58,633 nucleotides of DNA, from NCBI GenBank assembly GCA_009695305.1, contig SIBG01000015.1, positions 1 to 58,633 on the forward strand, written 5' to 3'. Positions 8,221-18,000 of the stretch are shown here, piece by piece (position 1 is the first letter of the stretch; each line of letters opens with the position of its first letter). Source of the DNA: Opitutus sp. GTDB lineage: Bacteria; Verrucomicrobiota; Verrucomicrobiia; Opitutales; Opitutaceae. The notes below the pieces were generated by a model. It was not told the DNA's origin. It saw nothing but the letters and a program-made list of their open reading frames with translations, and searched no databases. The position numbers and the translations under genes are program-made.

Positions 8221-9516
8221 TCACGTTTTTTTCAGGATTTTTTCCACCGCGGCCACGAGCGCGGCGCACTCGGCGGGGGAGTTGAAAAAGTGCGTCGAGA
8301 CGCGCACCGCGTTGAGCCCCTGCTCCGACACCGGCCGGCAGCGCATCTGGTGCTCCCGGACCAGCCGGTCGAACAACGCGCCAAACGGGACCGCCGCCGC
8401 GCGAAACGTGATCATCGCCGCGCACATCTCCGGCGACTCCGGCGTGAGAATTTCGACCCCCGTGATTTGCGCCAGACCCGCGCGCACCTGCGCCGCGAGT
8501 GCCCGGCCGCGCGCCGCGATCCGGTCCCGGCCCACCTGCACCTGGAAGCGCGCCGCCTCGGCCAGCGCGACCACGGCGGCGGCGTTACGCGTGCCGTATT
8601 CAAAACGCTCCGCGCCGGCCGCGAAGGAAAACTTCGCCGGCAGCGACGGCGAATCCAGCTCACCCGAGTGGGCGCCCACGAGCGTCGGCGCGATCGCGTC
8701 AATCCGCTCGCGCCGCACGAACAGCACGCCGGTCTCGAGCGGCCCGCCCCACCATTTGTGGCCACTCGTGGCATACGAGTCGCCGCCGAGCTCGCGCACG
8801 GCGAAAGGAAACATTCCCGCGGTTTGCGCGCCGTCGATGTGAAACCACACCCCGCGCTCGCGACACAGCCGCGCGATGGCCGCCACCGGCAGCACGATCC
8901 CGGTCGGCGCCGTGACATGCGAGACCTGCACCACGCGCGTGCGGGCGGTCATGAGCGCCGAGATACGCGCCACGTTGCCCGCCGGATCATGCGGATCGGG
9001 CTCAAAGAGCTTCACCACCACGCCGCGCAATTTTTCCTGGTTGAGCCACGGGAACGATCCGCCCGGATGCGCGTGCGACTCGAAAATCACCTCGTCGCCC
9101 GCGGCGAGCTGGACTCCGGCGGCGATGATCGCATTGCCCTCGGTGGCATTGCGGACGAAGGCAATTTCCGCCGGCTCGGCGCCGAGGAAGGCCGCCACCG
9201 TCCCGCGCGCCGCCGCGAACAACTCGTGGCCGTGCTCGGATCTTTGCTGCAACTGCGCGGCCACCGCCGTCGCCTTCGCCTGCACCGGCAGCGGCGCCGG
9301 GCCCAGTCCACCGGTGTTGAAATAGGCCAGCCCAGGCTCGAACAAGAACTGCGCGCGCACCGCCCGCCAGAACGCCTCGGGCTCGCGCGCATCGAACGCC
9401 GGCCACGCCACCGCCGGCGCGGCGGGCGCCGGGGCGCCGCGCAGCGACGCTCCGGTCACGAGGCCCACCGTGCCGAGCGCCGCGCGCCGGAGAAAGGATT
9501 TGCGGTCGAGGCTCAT
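8221..9516 (-). CDS. exported class V (isopenicillin-N-epimerase-like) aminotransferase
   Basis: 431 residues. The N-terminus MSLDRKSFLRRAALG followed by a hydrophobic stretch to SLRGAPAP resembles a Tat signal with a degenerate twin arginine (RK). The PLP fold shows HIDGAQTAG (Asp228 contacts the pyridine nitrogen) and ATSGHKWWG (Lys254 forms the Schiff base), typical of the cysteine desulfurase / isopenicillin-N-epimerase group. Reaction and substrate are unknown. The ATG at 9516 overlaps the TGA of the DUF6807 gene (ATGA), so it is the third member of the rhamnosidase operon. A longer in-frame start further upstream would lie inside the neighbouring gene and lose the signal sequence. Confidence 0.8.
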   Translation of the reverse strand: MSLDRKSFLRRAALGTVGLVTGASLRGAPAPAAPAVAWPAFDAREPEAFWRAVRAQFLFEPGLAYFNTGGLGPAPLPVQAKATAVAAQLQQRSEHGHELFAAARGTVAAFLGAEPAEIAFVRNATEGNAIIAAGVQLAAGDEVIFESHAHPGGSFPWLNQEKLRGVVVKLFEPDPHDPAGNVARISALMTARTRVVQVSHVTAPTGIVLPVAAIARLCRERGVWFHIDGAQTAGMFPFAVRELGGDSYATSGHKWWGGPLETGVLFVRRERIDAIAPTLVGAHSGELDSPSLPAKFSFAAGAERFEYGTRNAAAVVALAEAARFQVQVGRDRIAARGRALAAQVRAGLAQITGVEILTPESPEMCAAMITFRAAAVPFGALFDRLVREHQMRCRPVSEQGLNAVRVSTHFFNSPAECAALVAAVEKILKKT

Positions 9517-10367
9517 GCGTTCGTGAAAGTCAGCTGGTGATCGAGCCGGAGGGTGCCGCCGGCCGAAAGACGCTGCGGCTGCGCACCGTGAAAGGCAAAC
9601 GCCGCGAGCGGGAGCTTCGCGCGCACGAACCACGGGATCGGGCCGGAGAGATTTTCGAAGCGGAGGCGCGTCCGCCGCAGCGAGCCATCGTGCTGACAGG
9701 ACCATTCCATGCCCGCGGCCTCCGCCCCGTGCACCGCCGTTTCGCCCGCGAGACCGCCATCGGCCCTGAGCCCGATGGTCGCATCGCCGTGCTCGTCGAG
9801 CAAATCGCGCGCACCGCGAAACTGCAGCCCGGTGTAGTGCGAACCGGCCAGTCCGCTGAGCGAGTGGTAGTTCCCGAGCGCGAGATCGTGACCGGTCACG
9901 TTGAGGAGTTCGCTCGTCCAGCGCAGCGTCCACGCGCCCGCCGCCACGGTCGTTTGCAACAGGCGGCGCTCGTGCAACAGCACGCGACCCGCCTTCGGTT
10001 CACACCAGTCGAGAGTTTCCTCGAGCCGCTCGGGCGTGAGCGCCAGCCACGCCCGGTGCACCTGCGCGCCGTGATCGTCGCGCCAGCGATAGCCATCGGC
10101 GGCGGCGTGCGTGGGGCCACCCCAGAAGTTTACGCCGTCGACGCTCGTCAGGGTGAGGCTGAGCGCGTGATGCCACGGGTGATCGTTCGGCCGGAAATTT
10201 GTGAGCAGATCACCCGCGAGCGAGCAGACCGGATGCGCAAACGGCCGCGGCGCCTCGTTCGCCGGCGTGGCGGGCGCGTAAACGTAGCGCCAGAGCCGCG
10301 CGCCCTCGCCCGTGACGATCTCGACGTGCCGGTGCGGCTCGTGGCGGAGTTGCAGCGGCGCGCTCAT
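9513..10367 (-). CDS. PmoA-like DUF6807 family protein
   Basis: 284 residues without a signal peptide. The motif FRPNDHPWHHALSL and the later NYHSLSGLAGSHYTGLQFRG match the DUF6807 family, often labelled 'methane oxygenase PmoA' although it is unrelated to particulate methane monooxygenase. The protein is predicted to be mainly beta. It is frequently encoded next to oxidoreductases and glycosidases in planctomycetes, verrucomicrobia and Bacteroidetes, and no reaction is established. It is coupled by ATGA overlaps to the upstream rhamnosidase and the downstream aminotransferase. Confidence 0.75.
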   Translation of the reverse strand: MSAPLQLRHEPHRHVEIVTGEGARLWRYVYAPATPANEAPRPFAHPVCSLAGDLLTNFRPNDHPWHHALSLTLTSVDGVNFWGGPTHAAADGYRWRDDHGAQVHRAWLALTPERLEETLDWCEPKAGRVLLHERRLLQTTVAAGAWTLRWTSELLNVTGHDLALGNYHSLSGLAGSHYTGLQFRGARDLLDEHGDATIGLRADGGLAGETAVHGAEAAGMEWSCQHDGSLRRTRLRFENLSGPIPWFVRAKLPLAAFAFHGAQPQRLSAGGTLRLDHQLTFTNA

Positions 10368-12808
10368 GGCAGCGCGATCTCCGCCGAGAATCTTCCGCCG
10401 GCAAATTCACGCCGCTCGCCGCCCGGCAGTCGCACGTGCACCGGGGTCGCGGGGGGCGCGTCGATGTCGATCTGGAATTTCCCGTGCTCGACGCGCCACG
10501 CGACACTCACGGGACCGCGCGGCGTGCACACGCGGCCGCGCGCATGCGCGAGCCCGCAACGGTGCGGGGCGATGTCGATCGCGGCGAATCCCGGGGCCCG
10601 CGGCGTGACACCCAGCACGCGGGTGAGAAACTCCAGCGCGGGATGCGCGCTCCACGCGTGGCAGAGGGAACGCCAGTAGCTATTTTCCTCGACGAACGTG
10701 TCGAGGCCGTAGTCGACCATCTCGTGCCACGGCCCAAGAAACTCCGGCATCCGCTCGTAGGCGCCGGCCAGCTCGAGCGCGCGAAATCCCGCGTGCCACC
10801 AAAAGAACGAACCCGGCGCCAGTTTCGGATCATGCGGGAAGCGCGCCAGCACGCACGCGCGTTCGCGTTCGCCCGCCGCCCCGCAGATCATCGCCCACGC
10901 GTTGCCGTATTGGCTGAGCTCCGGCCCGCCCGGCCGGTCGAAGTAAAGGCCCTCGCTCTCCGACCAGAACCGCGCGTGAAGTTTCCCGCGCAGCGCCGCG
11001 GCTTCCGCCGTCAACTCGCCGGCCTCGCGCGCGTCACCGAGCAGGCGGCACAGGTCGGCGACTTCGTCGAGCGCGACGATGTATTGCGCAGCGATGATGC
11101 AGGTCGGCCCGTCGGCGGCGCCCGGCACCACCCCCCGCGGCCACCACGGGCACCAGTCGGTGATGTTCCAGTAGGGTAGTTTCGCGGGGAGTCCATCGGC
11201 ATCGCCATGGCGGCGAAACCAGTCGAGCACCGCGCGAAAGCCGGGGCGCAGCTCGCGCACCGTCGCCAGATCGCCCGTGCAATAGGCGTAATCGCGCGCG
11301 GTCGTGATCCAATGCAGCGACCACGAGGGAATGATCTGCACGAGCCGCGAAGGAAACCGGCTCTGCGTCAATCCGTCCGACAACCGCGACCAGTCGAACT
11401 GATGCAACGACTGCTTCGTCAACCGGCCATCCCCCGTCGTGAACAGCGCGATCTTCGAGGTGATCATCGTGTCGCCCGCATACTGCATCTGCTCGTAATA
11501 CGGGCAGTCCTCGAACGTCTCGTGCGCACACAGCCGCATCGTGCGCAGCGCGGCGCGCCAGACTTTTTCCCATCGCGGATCGGAGCAGGCAAACTCCGCC
11601 GCCACGTGATACGGATAGGCGGTGAACCGGTGGCGCCACGTCCGCAGCGTCAGCGGCGCCTCACCCGTCGTGATTTCCACTCCGACAAAGCGAAACGTCC
11701 GCCAGTGCAGCGGCTCGAACACCTCGTCGTCGCCCCCTCCGGCCGGCTCCCACACATCCGACCAGCCGGTGAGCGCACCGCGCCGGTCAAACGTCCAGCC
11801 GGTCGACTCGTCCGCGTAGTGCGAGGCGAGATTCGCCAGCGATTGCTGCCGGCCGATGACGCGCGCGCCGGGAGTTTTCCACGGCAGCCGCAGGGCCTCG
11901 GCATACGTCAGCCGGAGCGTCGCGCCCGCGCCGCCGCGAGTGACGAGTTGCGGAAACGCCGTCGTGAGCTGCCCGGCATCAACGATCACGCGGACGGTCG
12001 TGCGCGCGGGAAGGGTGAGTTCGCCCCCGCTCGTCACGAGCGCGCGCCAGGCTGCACCCGGATCGCCGCCGCCGGGCGCAAAGACTGCGGCGAACATTTC
12101 CGCGCTCGATTCCTCCAGCGGCGGAATCATCCGCTCGACCAAACCATACGGACTCGTCGGATCCCGCCGGTGCTCCAGCCGCTCCGCCAGATAAAGCGTC
12201 GCCGCCGCCGGCCACACGCGGTCGTCGAACTCCGTCGTGGTCCAACCCGCCGGCAGCTCCCGCGAGACGCGGTGCTCGAAATAACCCTGATAGCCCTCGA
12301 AGGTCGTGCCGTCGTTTTGAAACCGGTGCGCGCGATCCACCGCCACGCGCCAGCCCGCGCCGCCCGTGTCGAGTCGCGCGAGTTCCGCGCCGTCCGCGGC
12401 CAGGAGCGCGCCTTCGAGCAAAAATCCGCCCGCATAGGTCATCACCGAGCACGGCGCGCCGAGGTGCGCCGGCCGGTGCGCGACGCGCGACAGGTCCAGC
12501 ACGAGCGCCGCGAGGACGTTGCGCCCCGCGCGCAGGTGTGGGGTAAGCTCGTGGCGTTCGTAGAAGTGATGGTTCACGTCGCCCTTCGCCGGACCGCGTG
12601 CGACCAGCGTCCCGTTGCAGTAAAACACGAACCGGCTGTCGGCGGAAAGGCAGACCTCGAGCCGTGCCACCGCGAGGTCGGCGACGTCAAACGTCCGGCG
12701 AAACAGCCGCACTTGATAGTGGGACGGGGACGCCACCGCCGGGGCGGCATGGCTGGCCTCAGCCGACCAGATCCATGAAGCGCGTTGGGTGAAGGGTGTT
12801 GCGGGCAT
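10364..12808 (-). CDS. alpha-L-rhamnosidase, GH78 family
   Basis: 814 residues. The N-terminal part (about 25-230) is a jelly-roll carbohydrate-binding module (WIWS start, FRRTFDV). A central beta domain leads into the (alpha/alpha)6 barrel at about 400-730. The GH78 active-site signature is FEDCPYYEQMQYAGD near residue 430, which holds the acidic residues that bind rhamnose; the barrel also has NITDWCPWW and the late HAWSAHP motif. A small C-terminal beta domain closes the protein. The enzyme removes terminal alpha-L-rhamnose from glycans or glycosides. No signal peptide is visible, so the enzyme probably acts on imported oligosaccharides. It is the first gene of a three-gene minus-strand operon and is divergent from the TIM-barrel isomerase. 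Confidence 0.85.
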   Translation of the reverse strand: MPATPFTQRASWIWSAEASHAAPAVASPSHYQVRLFRRTFDVADLAVARLEVCLSADSRFVFYCNGTLVARGPAKGDVNHHFYERHELTPHLRAGRNVLAALVLDLSRVAHRPAHLGAPCSVMTYAGGFLLEGALLAADGAELARLDTGGAGWRVAVDRAHRFQNDGTTFEGYQGYFEHRVSRELPAGWTTTEFDDRVWPAAATLYLAERLEHRRDPTSPYGLVERMIPPLEESSAEMFAAVFAPGGGDPGAAWRALVTSGGELTLPARTTVRVIVDAGQLTTAFPQLVTRGGAGATLRLTYAEALRLPWKTPGARVIGRQQSLANLASHYADESTGWTFDRRGALTGWSDVWEPAGGGDDEVFEPLHWRTFRFVGVEITTGEAPLTLRTWRHRFTAYPYHVAAEFACSDPRWEKVWRAALRTMRLCAHETFEDCPYYEQMQYAGDTMITSKIALFTTGDGRLTKQSLHQFDWSRLSDGLTQSRFPSRLVQIIPSWSLHWITTARDYAYCTGDLATVRELRPGFRAVLDWFRRHGDADGLPAKLPYWNITDWCPWWPRGVVPGAADGPTCIIAAQYIVALDEVADLCRLLGDAREAGELTAEAAALRGKLHARFWSESEGLYFDRPGGPELSQYGNAWAMICGAAGERERACVLARFPHDPKLAPGSFFWWHAGFRALELAGAYERMPEFLGPWHEMVDYGLDTFVEENSYWRSLCHAWSAHPALEFLTRVLGVTPRAPGFAAIDIAPHRCGLAHARGRVCTPRGPVSVAWRVEHGKFQIDIDAPPATPVHVRLPGGERREFAGGRFSAEIALP

Positions 12809-12889
12809 ACGCCGGTCGCGAAGCTGGCATTCGGATCTCAGCGGCGCAACGTCGGGAATAAGCTGGCAGCTCTCTGAAATTCAATAACA

Positions 12890-12906
12890 GTTTTCATGTT
12901 TTTCAT
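12890..12906 (+). promoter_or_regulatory. tandem TTTTCAT repeat in the divergent promoter region
   Basis: GTTTTCATGTTTTTCAT lies just before the TIM-barrel gene in the 106-base divergent gap 12809-12914. A very similar GTTTCATCTGTTTTCAT lies upstream of the LacI-family gene at 13889-13905. The shared motif suggests a common operator. Confidence 0.3.
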
Positions 12907-12914
12907 CCGCCCTC

Positions 12915-13763
12915 ATGAAAACCAACCGCCCCACCCCGAAACTCGTCATGTGCGCCACCACCTGGTCAATGGGTGTCTGGCCGACCGCCCGGCGCGAATG
13001 GTCGCTCCCGCGCAAGCTCCGCGCGATCCAGGCCGCGGGCTTCGACGGCGTCTGCGCCTACGCCACCCCCGCGCTCAAGGCCGGCGCGGACCGGCTCGGC
13101 CTCGTGCTGATGAGCGGCTTCGACTGCCAGGACGTGCCGAAGACGCTCACGCGACTGCGCGCGCAGCGCCGGCTCGGCGTGCGCTTCGTCAACATCCAGC
13201 TGCTCAATCACGACACCCCGCCCGCCACCGCGGCGCGCATGGCGGTCAAGCTCATCCGCGCCTCGCGCCCACTCGGCGTCAGCGTCCACATCGAGACCCA
13301 TCGCGACACCGCGACGGAGACGCCGGAAAAATTCGCGGAGATCGCCCGCCTCTACCGCCGGGCCACCGGCGAACAGTTGCCCGTTACGTGGGATCACTCG
13401 CATTTCGCCGTGTCGAAACACCTGCTGCCCGCCGACTATTCGGCGCGGTTGCTCACCGCACCGCGGTTGATCCAGCACTCGCAGATGTTTCACCTCCGGC
13501 CGTTCAACAGCCAGCACTGCCAGGTGCCCGTCACCAACGGCCGCGGCGCCCTCACTCCGGAATTCCGCGATTATCTCGCGTTCACCGAAGATCTCTTCGC
13601 GTGCTGGCTCGCGGGCCCGCGACCCGGCGGCGAGCTGTGGGTCTGCCCCGAGCTCGGCACGAGCCATGGCTACCACGTCAGCACCGATCCCCACCCCTGG
13701 CCCGACGCCGTGCGGGCACGCACGGAGCTGCTCGGTGCCTGGCGACGCGCGCTGCGGCGGTGA
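12915..13763 (+). CDS. sugar-isomerase/epimerase-like TIM-barrel protein
   Basis: 282 residues, cytoplasmic. The sequence begins with a short strand (LVMCATTWSMGVW) and continues with GFDGVCAYA, HIETHRDT (Glu and His as potential metal ligands), VTWDHSHFAVSKH and a late WVCPELGTS, the arrangement of the AP-endonuclease-2/xylose-isomerase-like superfamily. Members isomerise or epimerise sugars, inositols or sugar acids with a divalent metal. The substrate cannot be read from the sequence. The gene lies between the rhamnosidase operon (divergent) and the LacI regulator (same strand, 171 bases away), so a role in the metabolism of the released sugar is reasonable. Confidence 0.75.
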   Translation: MKTNRPTPKLVMCATTWSMGVWPTARREWSLPRKLRAIQAAGFDGVCAYATPALKAGADRLGLVLMSGFDCQDVPKTLTRLRAQRRLGVRFVNIQLLNHDTPPATAARMAVKLIRASRPLGVSVHIETHRDTATETPEKFAEIARLYRRATGEQLPVTWDHSHFAVSKHLLPADYSARLLTAPRLIQHSQMFHLRPFNSQHCQVPVTNGRGALTPEFRDYLAFTEDLFACWLAGPRPGGELWVCPELGTSHGYHVSTDPHPWPDAVRARTELLGAWRRALRR

Positions 13764-13882
13764 GGTCCACCGCGTTTCGGATTTGGCCGGATCGCGAACC
13801 TCGCGGCCGGCGTCCTGCTTGACGCCCGCGGGCGGCGGCCAGCGTCGCGTCCACTAATAAGAGACAGTAGGCGAATTCATCT

Positions 13883-13894
13883 TGACGCGTTTCA
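13883..13894 (+). promoter_or_regulatory. candidate LacI-type operator upstream of the LacI-family gene
   Basis: TGACGCGTTTCA is an imperfect palindrome with a central CG, the form of LacI/GalR-family operators (ideal TGAAAC/GTTTCA; the left half differs at two positions). It overlaps a possible -35 sequence TTGACG at 13882-13887, so autorepression is plausible. The rest of the 171-base gap 13764-13934 holds a GC-rich palindrome near 13830 and nothing else recognised. Confidence 0.35.
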
Positions 13895-13934
13895 TCTGTT
13901 TTCATGACTTGTCGTGAAAGTTTCAGCCGTTCCC

Positions 13935-14978
13935 ATGCTGATCATCGATATTGCCAAGAAAGCCCGAGTGTCCCCGGCCACCGTTTCGCGCGCCATCAAC
14001 CAGCCGCAGATCGTCGCGCCGGACAGTCTTGCCCGCATCCGGGCGGTGATGCAGCAGCACAACTACGTGCCGGCGCCGCTCAACCACCGCCGCGGGCCCA
14101 AAGTCCGTCTCGCCGAACAGCGGCGCATCGGCGTGTGGTTCGTCGGCGCCCGCGCCAATAATCCCAGCCTCAGCTGGTTTCAGGATCAGCTCCTGCAGGT
14201 GCAGTCCACCGAAACCCGCTACCGGGTGGACCTGCGCGTGCTTTTTTCCGACGCGCCCGATGAGCTGCCGCGCGCCGTCGCCACCGAGAAACTCGACGGC
14301 CTCATCATTCAGGGCATGGAGCCGTCGCCTGCGTGCCTGGCCAAGCTGCGGGAAATTCCCCTCGTGTGGTTCATGACGCGGCGCTCGCTCGGTTTCGCCG
14401 GGGACTATGTCGAGCCGAACAACGAGGAAAACGGCCGCCTCGCCGCCGACTATCTGCATTCCCGCGGCCACAAAGCGGTCGCCGTCATCGCGACCGACCC
14501 GGATTACAGCGCCATCGCGCGCCGCCTGCGGGCCTTCACGGAGCGGGCCCGCGAACTCCGGCTGGCGGTGCAAGCCATCCTCGGCAAGGCGAACCCCGGT
14601 GTAAGCTATTTGGAGATTGCCCCGGTCAATGGCGAAAGCGATACCCTTGTCCGCAACCTTCTCACCAGCACCCCACGCCCCACCGGCCTCTACCTCCCGG
14701 TCGATCATTTTTGCGGCTCTTTTTTTCGCGCCCTGCGCGAAGCCGGTAAAAAACCCGGTCGAGATTTCGAAGCCATTCTCGGCAATTACAATCCCGTCAT
14801 TTATCACAATCTCGACCATCTCCCGGCCGCGATCAACATCAACCTCCCCACCCTTGTCCGCAAAGTCGTCGACCATCTCTTCTGGCGCATCGATCACCGC
14901 GCCGATGCCGGCCGGGTCGGCATCACGGTTTCCCCGTCGCTCGTCAGCCCCGAAGCCAACGGCCGTCCGGTCCTCTAA
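13935..14978 (+). CDS. LacI-family transcriptional regulator
   Basis: 347 residues from the ATG at 13935. The helix-turn-helix IIDIAKKARVSPATVSRAIN is at the usual N-terminal position and is followed by the hinge region and a periplasmic-binding-protein-like effector domain (from RRIGVWFVGA to the C-terminus) with PVDHFCGSFFRALREAGKKPG near the dimer interface. Members repress sugar genes until an effector sugar binds. A GTG at 13914 would add seven residues; 13935 matches the typical spacing of the HTH to the start. Likely targets are the adjacent TonB receptor, the TIM-barrel gene, the divergent rhamnosidase operon and its own promoter. Confidence 0.88.
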   Translation: MLIIDIAKKARVSPATVSRAINQPQIVAPDSLARIRAVMQQHNYVPAPLNHRRGPKVRLAEQRRIGVWFVGARANNPSLSWFQDQLLQVQSTETRYRVDLRVLFSDAPDELPRAVATEKLDGLIIQGMEPSPACLAKLREIPLVWFMTRRSLGFAGDYVEPNNEENGRLAADYLHSRGHKAVAVIATDPDYSAIARRLRAFTERARELRLAVQAILGKANPGVSYLEIAPVNGESDTLVRNLLTSTPRPTGLYLPVDHFCGSFFRALREAGKKPGRDFEAILGNYNPVIYHNLDHLPAAININLPTLVRKVVDHLFWRIDHRADAGRVGITVSPSLVSPEANGRPVL

Positions 14979-15057
14979 CTCCCGCTCTCACTCGTCCCTT
15001 TCCGTTTAGTAAATTCACCGTCAGAAACCCGAAAGCAACACCCATAAATAGACCAAC

Positions 15058-18000
15058 ATGAAATCCCCCCTGTCCCATCCGACCTCTCGCACCAGGCAAG
15101 TCCTGGCTGCCGGCCTGATGGCATTGTTCGCTGCTTCGTTTGCCATTGGGCAGACCGGCGGCGCCAGTGCCCTCACGCGCCTCCAGGAAGAAAACGCCGC
15201 CCTCCGCAAACGCCTCGCCGCCCTCGAGGGCAGCGCCACCGCGGCTCCCGCCGCGGCTGCGCCCCGCGCCGTCGTTCCCGCCGCGGGTCCCGCTGCCGCC
15301 ATGGCATCCGACGTCACCGTGCTCTCGCCCTTCGAGGTAAAAACCGACAAGGACTACGGCTACCTCAAGACCAACTCGGTGACCGCCACCCGCATCGGCA
15401 CGGAGATCCAACGCACACCGCTCGCCATCTCAGTCCTCAGCTCTGAACTCATTGCAGACACGAACATCCAGAGCATCACTGATATCCTGCGGTTCACCTC
15501 TTCGGGCTCAGGCGACAATAACTTCCCGATGCAACGGCCGGCCAACTCGGCCACGCCGGTTGGGGCATTTACGCTGCGCGGGTTTTCGGTAAACTCGATG
15601 CTGCGCAACGGCACCCAGCGCTACACCTCGTTCAATCTCGATAACACGGATCGCGTCGAGGTCGTGAAAGGCCCCGCGGCCCTCTTCTTCGGCCAGGGGG
15701 CTCCTGGTGGCGTCATCAACTACGTCCTCAAGGATCCGGTGTTCGGCCAAATCCCAACCTCCGTCACCCACATCAGTGGCTCGGATAGCAAAAGAAAAGT
15801 GGTGGTCGATACCAACCAGCAGTTCTCCAAGAAGGCGGCGCTGCGCGTCATCGGCTCATGGGAAAACAGCGGCGGTCAGCGCCGGTGGGATTTCACCAAG
15901 AACAACAACATCACCGGCGCGCTCAAGATCGTGCCCTTCGACGATAACAAACTGAGCCTCACCTTCCGCGCTGAATATCTGGACCAGAAATACGCGACCA
16001 CCCGGAATCAGGACTGGATTTATCCGGATGGCTGGTTCCAAGCCTATGGCACACCCACGGCGGCCCTCATCGCCGCCGCCGGACTCACCGCCAATGCCGA
16101 CCCAGTAGCCGCCTACCGCGCCCGCATTTTCCCCGTCAACGGTCAGGGCACTTGGGGCAATGACATGCGCATCGCGACCGGCAATTTCACCACCCCGACC
16201 TACACCAAGATCATTCGTGGCGCCTATTATCAAAATGCCAACAACCAGCGGATCCACGATACGGCATTCAGCTATAACGCCCGCGGCGCCAACACCCACG
16301 ACTTGGTCAACACCGTGGACGCCACCGTCGAATACTCACCGACCAGCTGGCTCGATTCCCGCTACGTCATGACGAAGGACGACAATCGCTACGACTCCGT
16401 CGAAGGCGGCGTCTTCCCGTTGGCCGACGGTCGTCGGTTCAACTCCCTCATCACCACCAATGGGGCCGGCTACTACAAGAAAGTTACCGAGCATCAGTTC
16501 GATTTGATCTTCAAGAAGGACATGTTCGGGATGAAGAACAAGATCCTCGTCGGTGGCCTGTTCCGCGAAAACTTCCAGCAATATAATGCCGTATCTGGCG
16601 GTGCGGCCTTTCCGTTCTACGGGCTAATCCCGGGTGCCTCGAATCCGGCGGCCAACACCACCATCTCTGGTGGCGGCGGCACCCTCCTCGTTCCGGTCGG
16701 ATTCCAGACCAACATCCCCGTCGATCAAGTCATCCGCGACCGCTTCAAGGTCATCAAAACCGTTCAGCAGGTTTTCAGCGAATGGGATCCCGGCTTTGAA
16801 ATCGCGCCGGACGTCAAGAAGCTCACCGTCATCGACCGCCATGTCTTGGACGGATATTACTCCCAAGATCAGGCCGGTTACATCAACTATCAGGGCCAGG
16901 CGATGCAGGACCGGCTGACCATCATGGCCGGCGTTCGTCGCGAGATGCACCGGGACAGCGGTCAATACCAAGTAAACAACTTCCCGTGGTTCTCACCCCC
17001 GCCGTATGCTTTCGCCGACCCGGTCACCTACCCGAAGGACGTTTTCGGCTACGACCCCGGTTACGCGGGCGACATCGACGGCAACTTCTCGCGCATCGCT
17101 GGCACGTCCTGGATGGGCGGCCTCTCGTTCGAGTTGAAGAAAAACATCAACCTTTACGCCTCGATCAGCAAAATCTACAACCGCAACGGCGCGACCAACG
17201 CCGGCGGCTATTCGAAGCTAAACGTGCCGTATATCTACCAAGGTGCGAAGAACTTCCTCGGCGCGGCTCCGTTCGTCTACAATGGCAAGACCATCGCCAG
17301 CGTGGCGGATCTCACCCAGGCGTTCCACGACAACGGTGCGGACGTTCTCATCAAACCCGAGACCGGCCAAAACGTCGAGTTCGGCGTCAAGACCAGCCTC
17401 AATGACAACAAGATCGTCGCCACGGTCTCGGTGTTCCACATGTTCCGCGTCAACCGCCGCGTCGACGATGCTACGAGGCAGGCCACCGATGACCTAAACG
17501 GGGTGAACAACTTCAAATACTTCGGCCCCTCGGGCACGGTCAACAATCCCGTCGGCACGAACGGAATATCCTATGGCGCAAACTTGGTCGGCGCTCGCCT
17601 GCTCCGCTGGCGCACCGTCGGCCAAAAAGACGTCATCCAAGGCGCCGACACCGACATCACGTGGTCGCCCGTTCGCAACTTCCAAGCCGTCATCAACGGT
17701 GCCTGGATGTGGAAGGCGAAGACCGAAACAGCCCCCACCGTGAACAAGCCCGGCTCCGCGCTCTACAACGCATCGACACCCCAAGCCAAGGTGGGCAGCG
17801 ATATCTACTACGGTGCCCGCTTGGAAAACGTGCCGGAATTCCGCCTGAACACCGTCATGAAATACACGTTCACCGAGGGCCTGGCGCGCGGCCTGTCCGT
17901 CGGCCTGAACAGCCGTTACTCCTCGGAGATGGTCCTCTCCCGCAGCGTGGACTGGAATCCGCTCAACGGTGGCTTCCAATCTGGAGACTACTTCATCATC

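Noticed and set aside
13825..13845. GC-rich palindrome near 13830 as a terminator
   Set aside because: No run of T follows and the stem is short; listed only as an unassigned palindrome.
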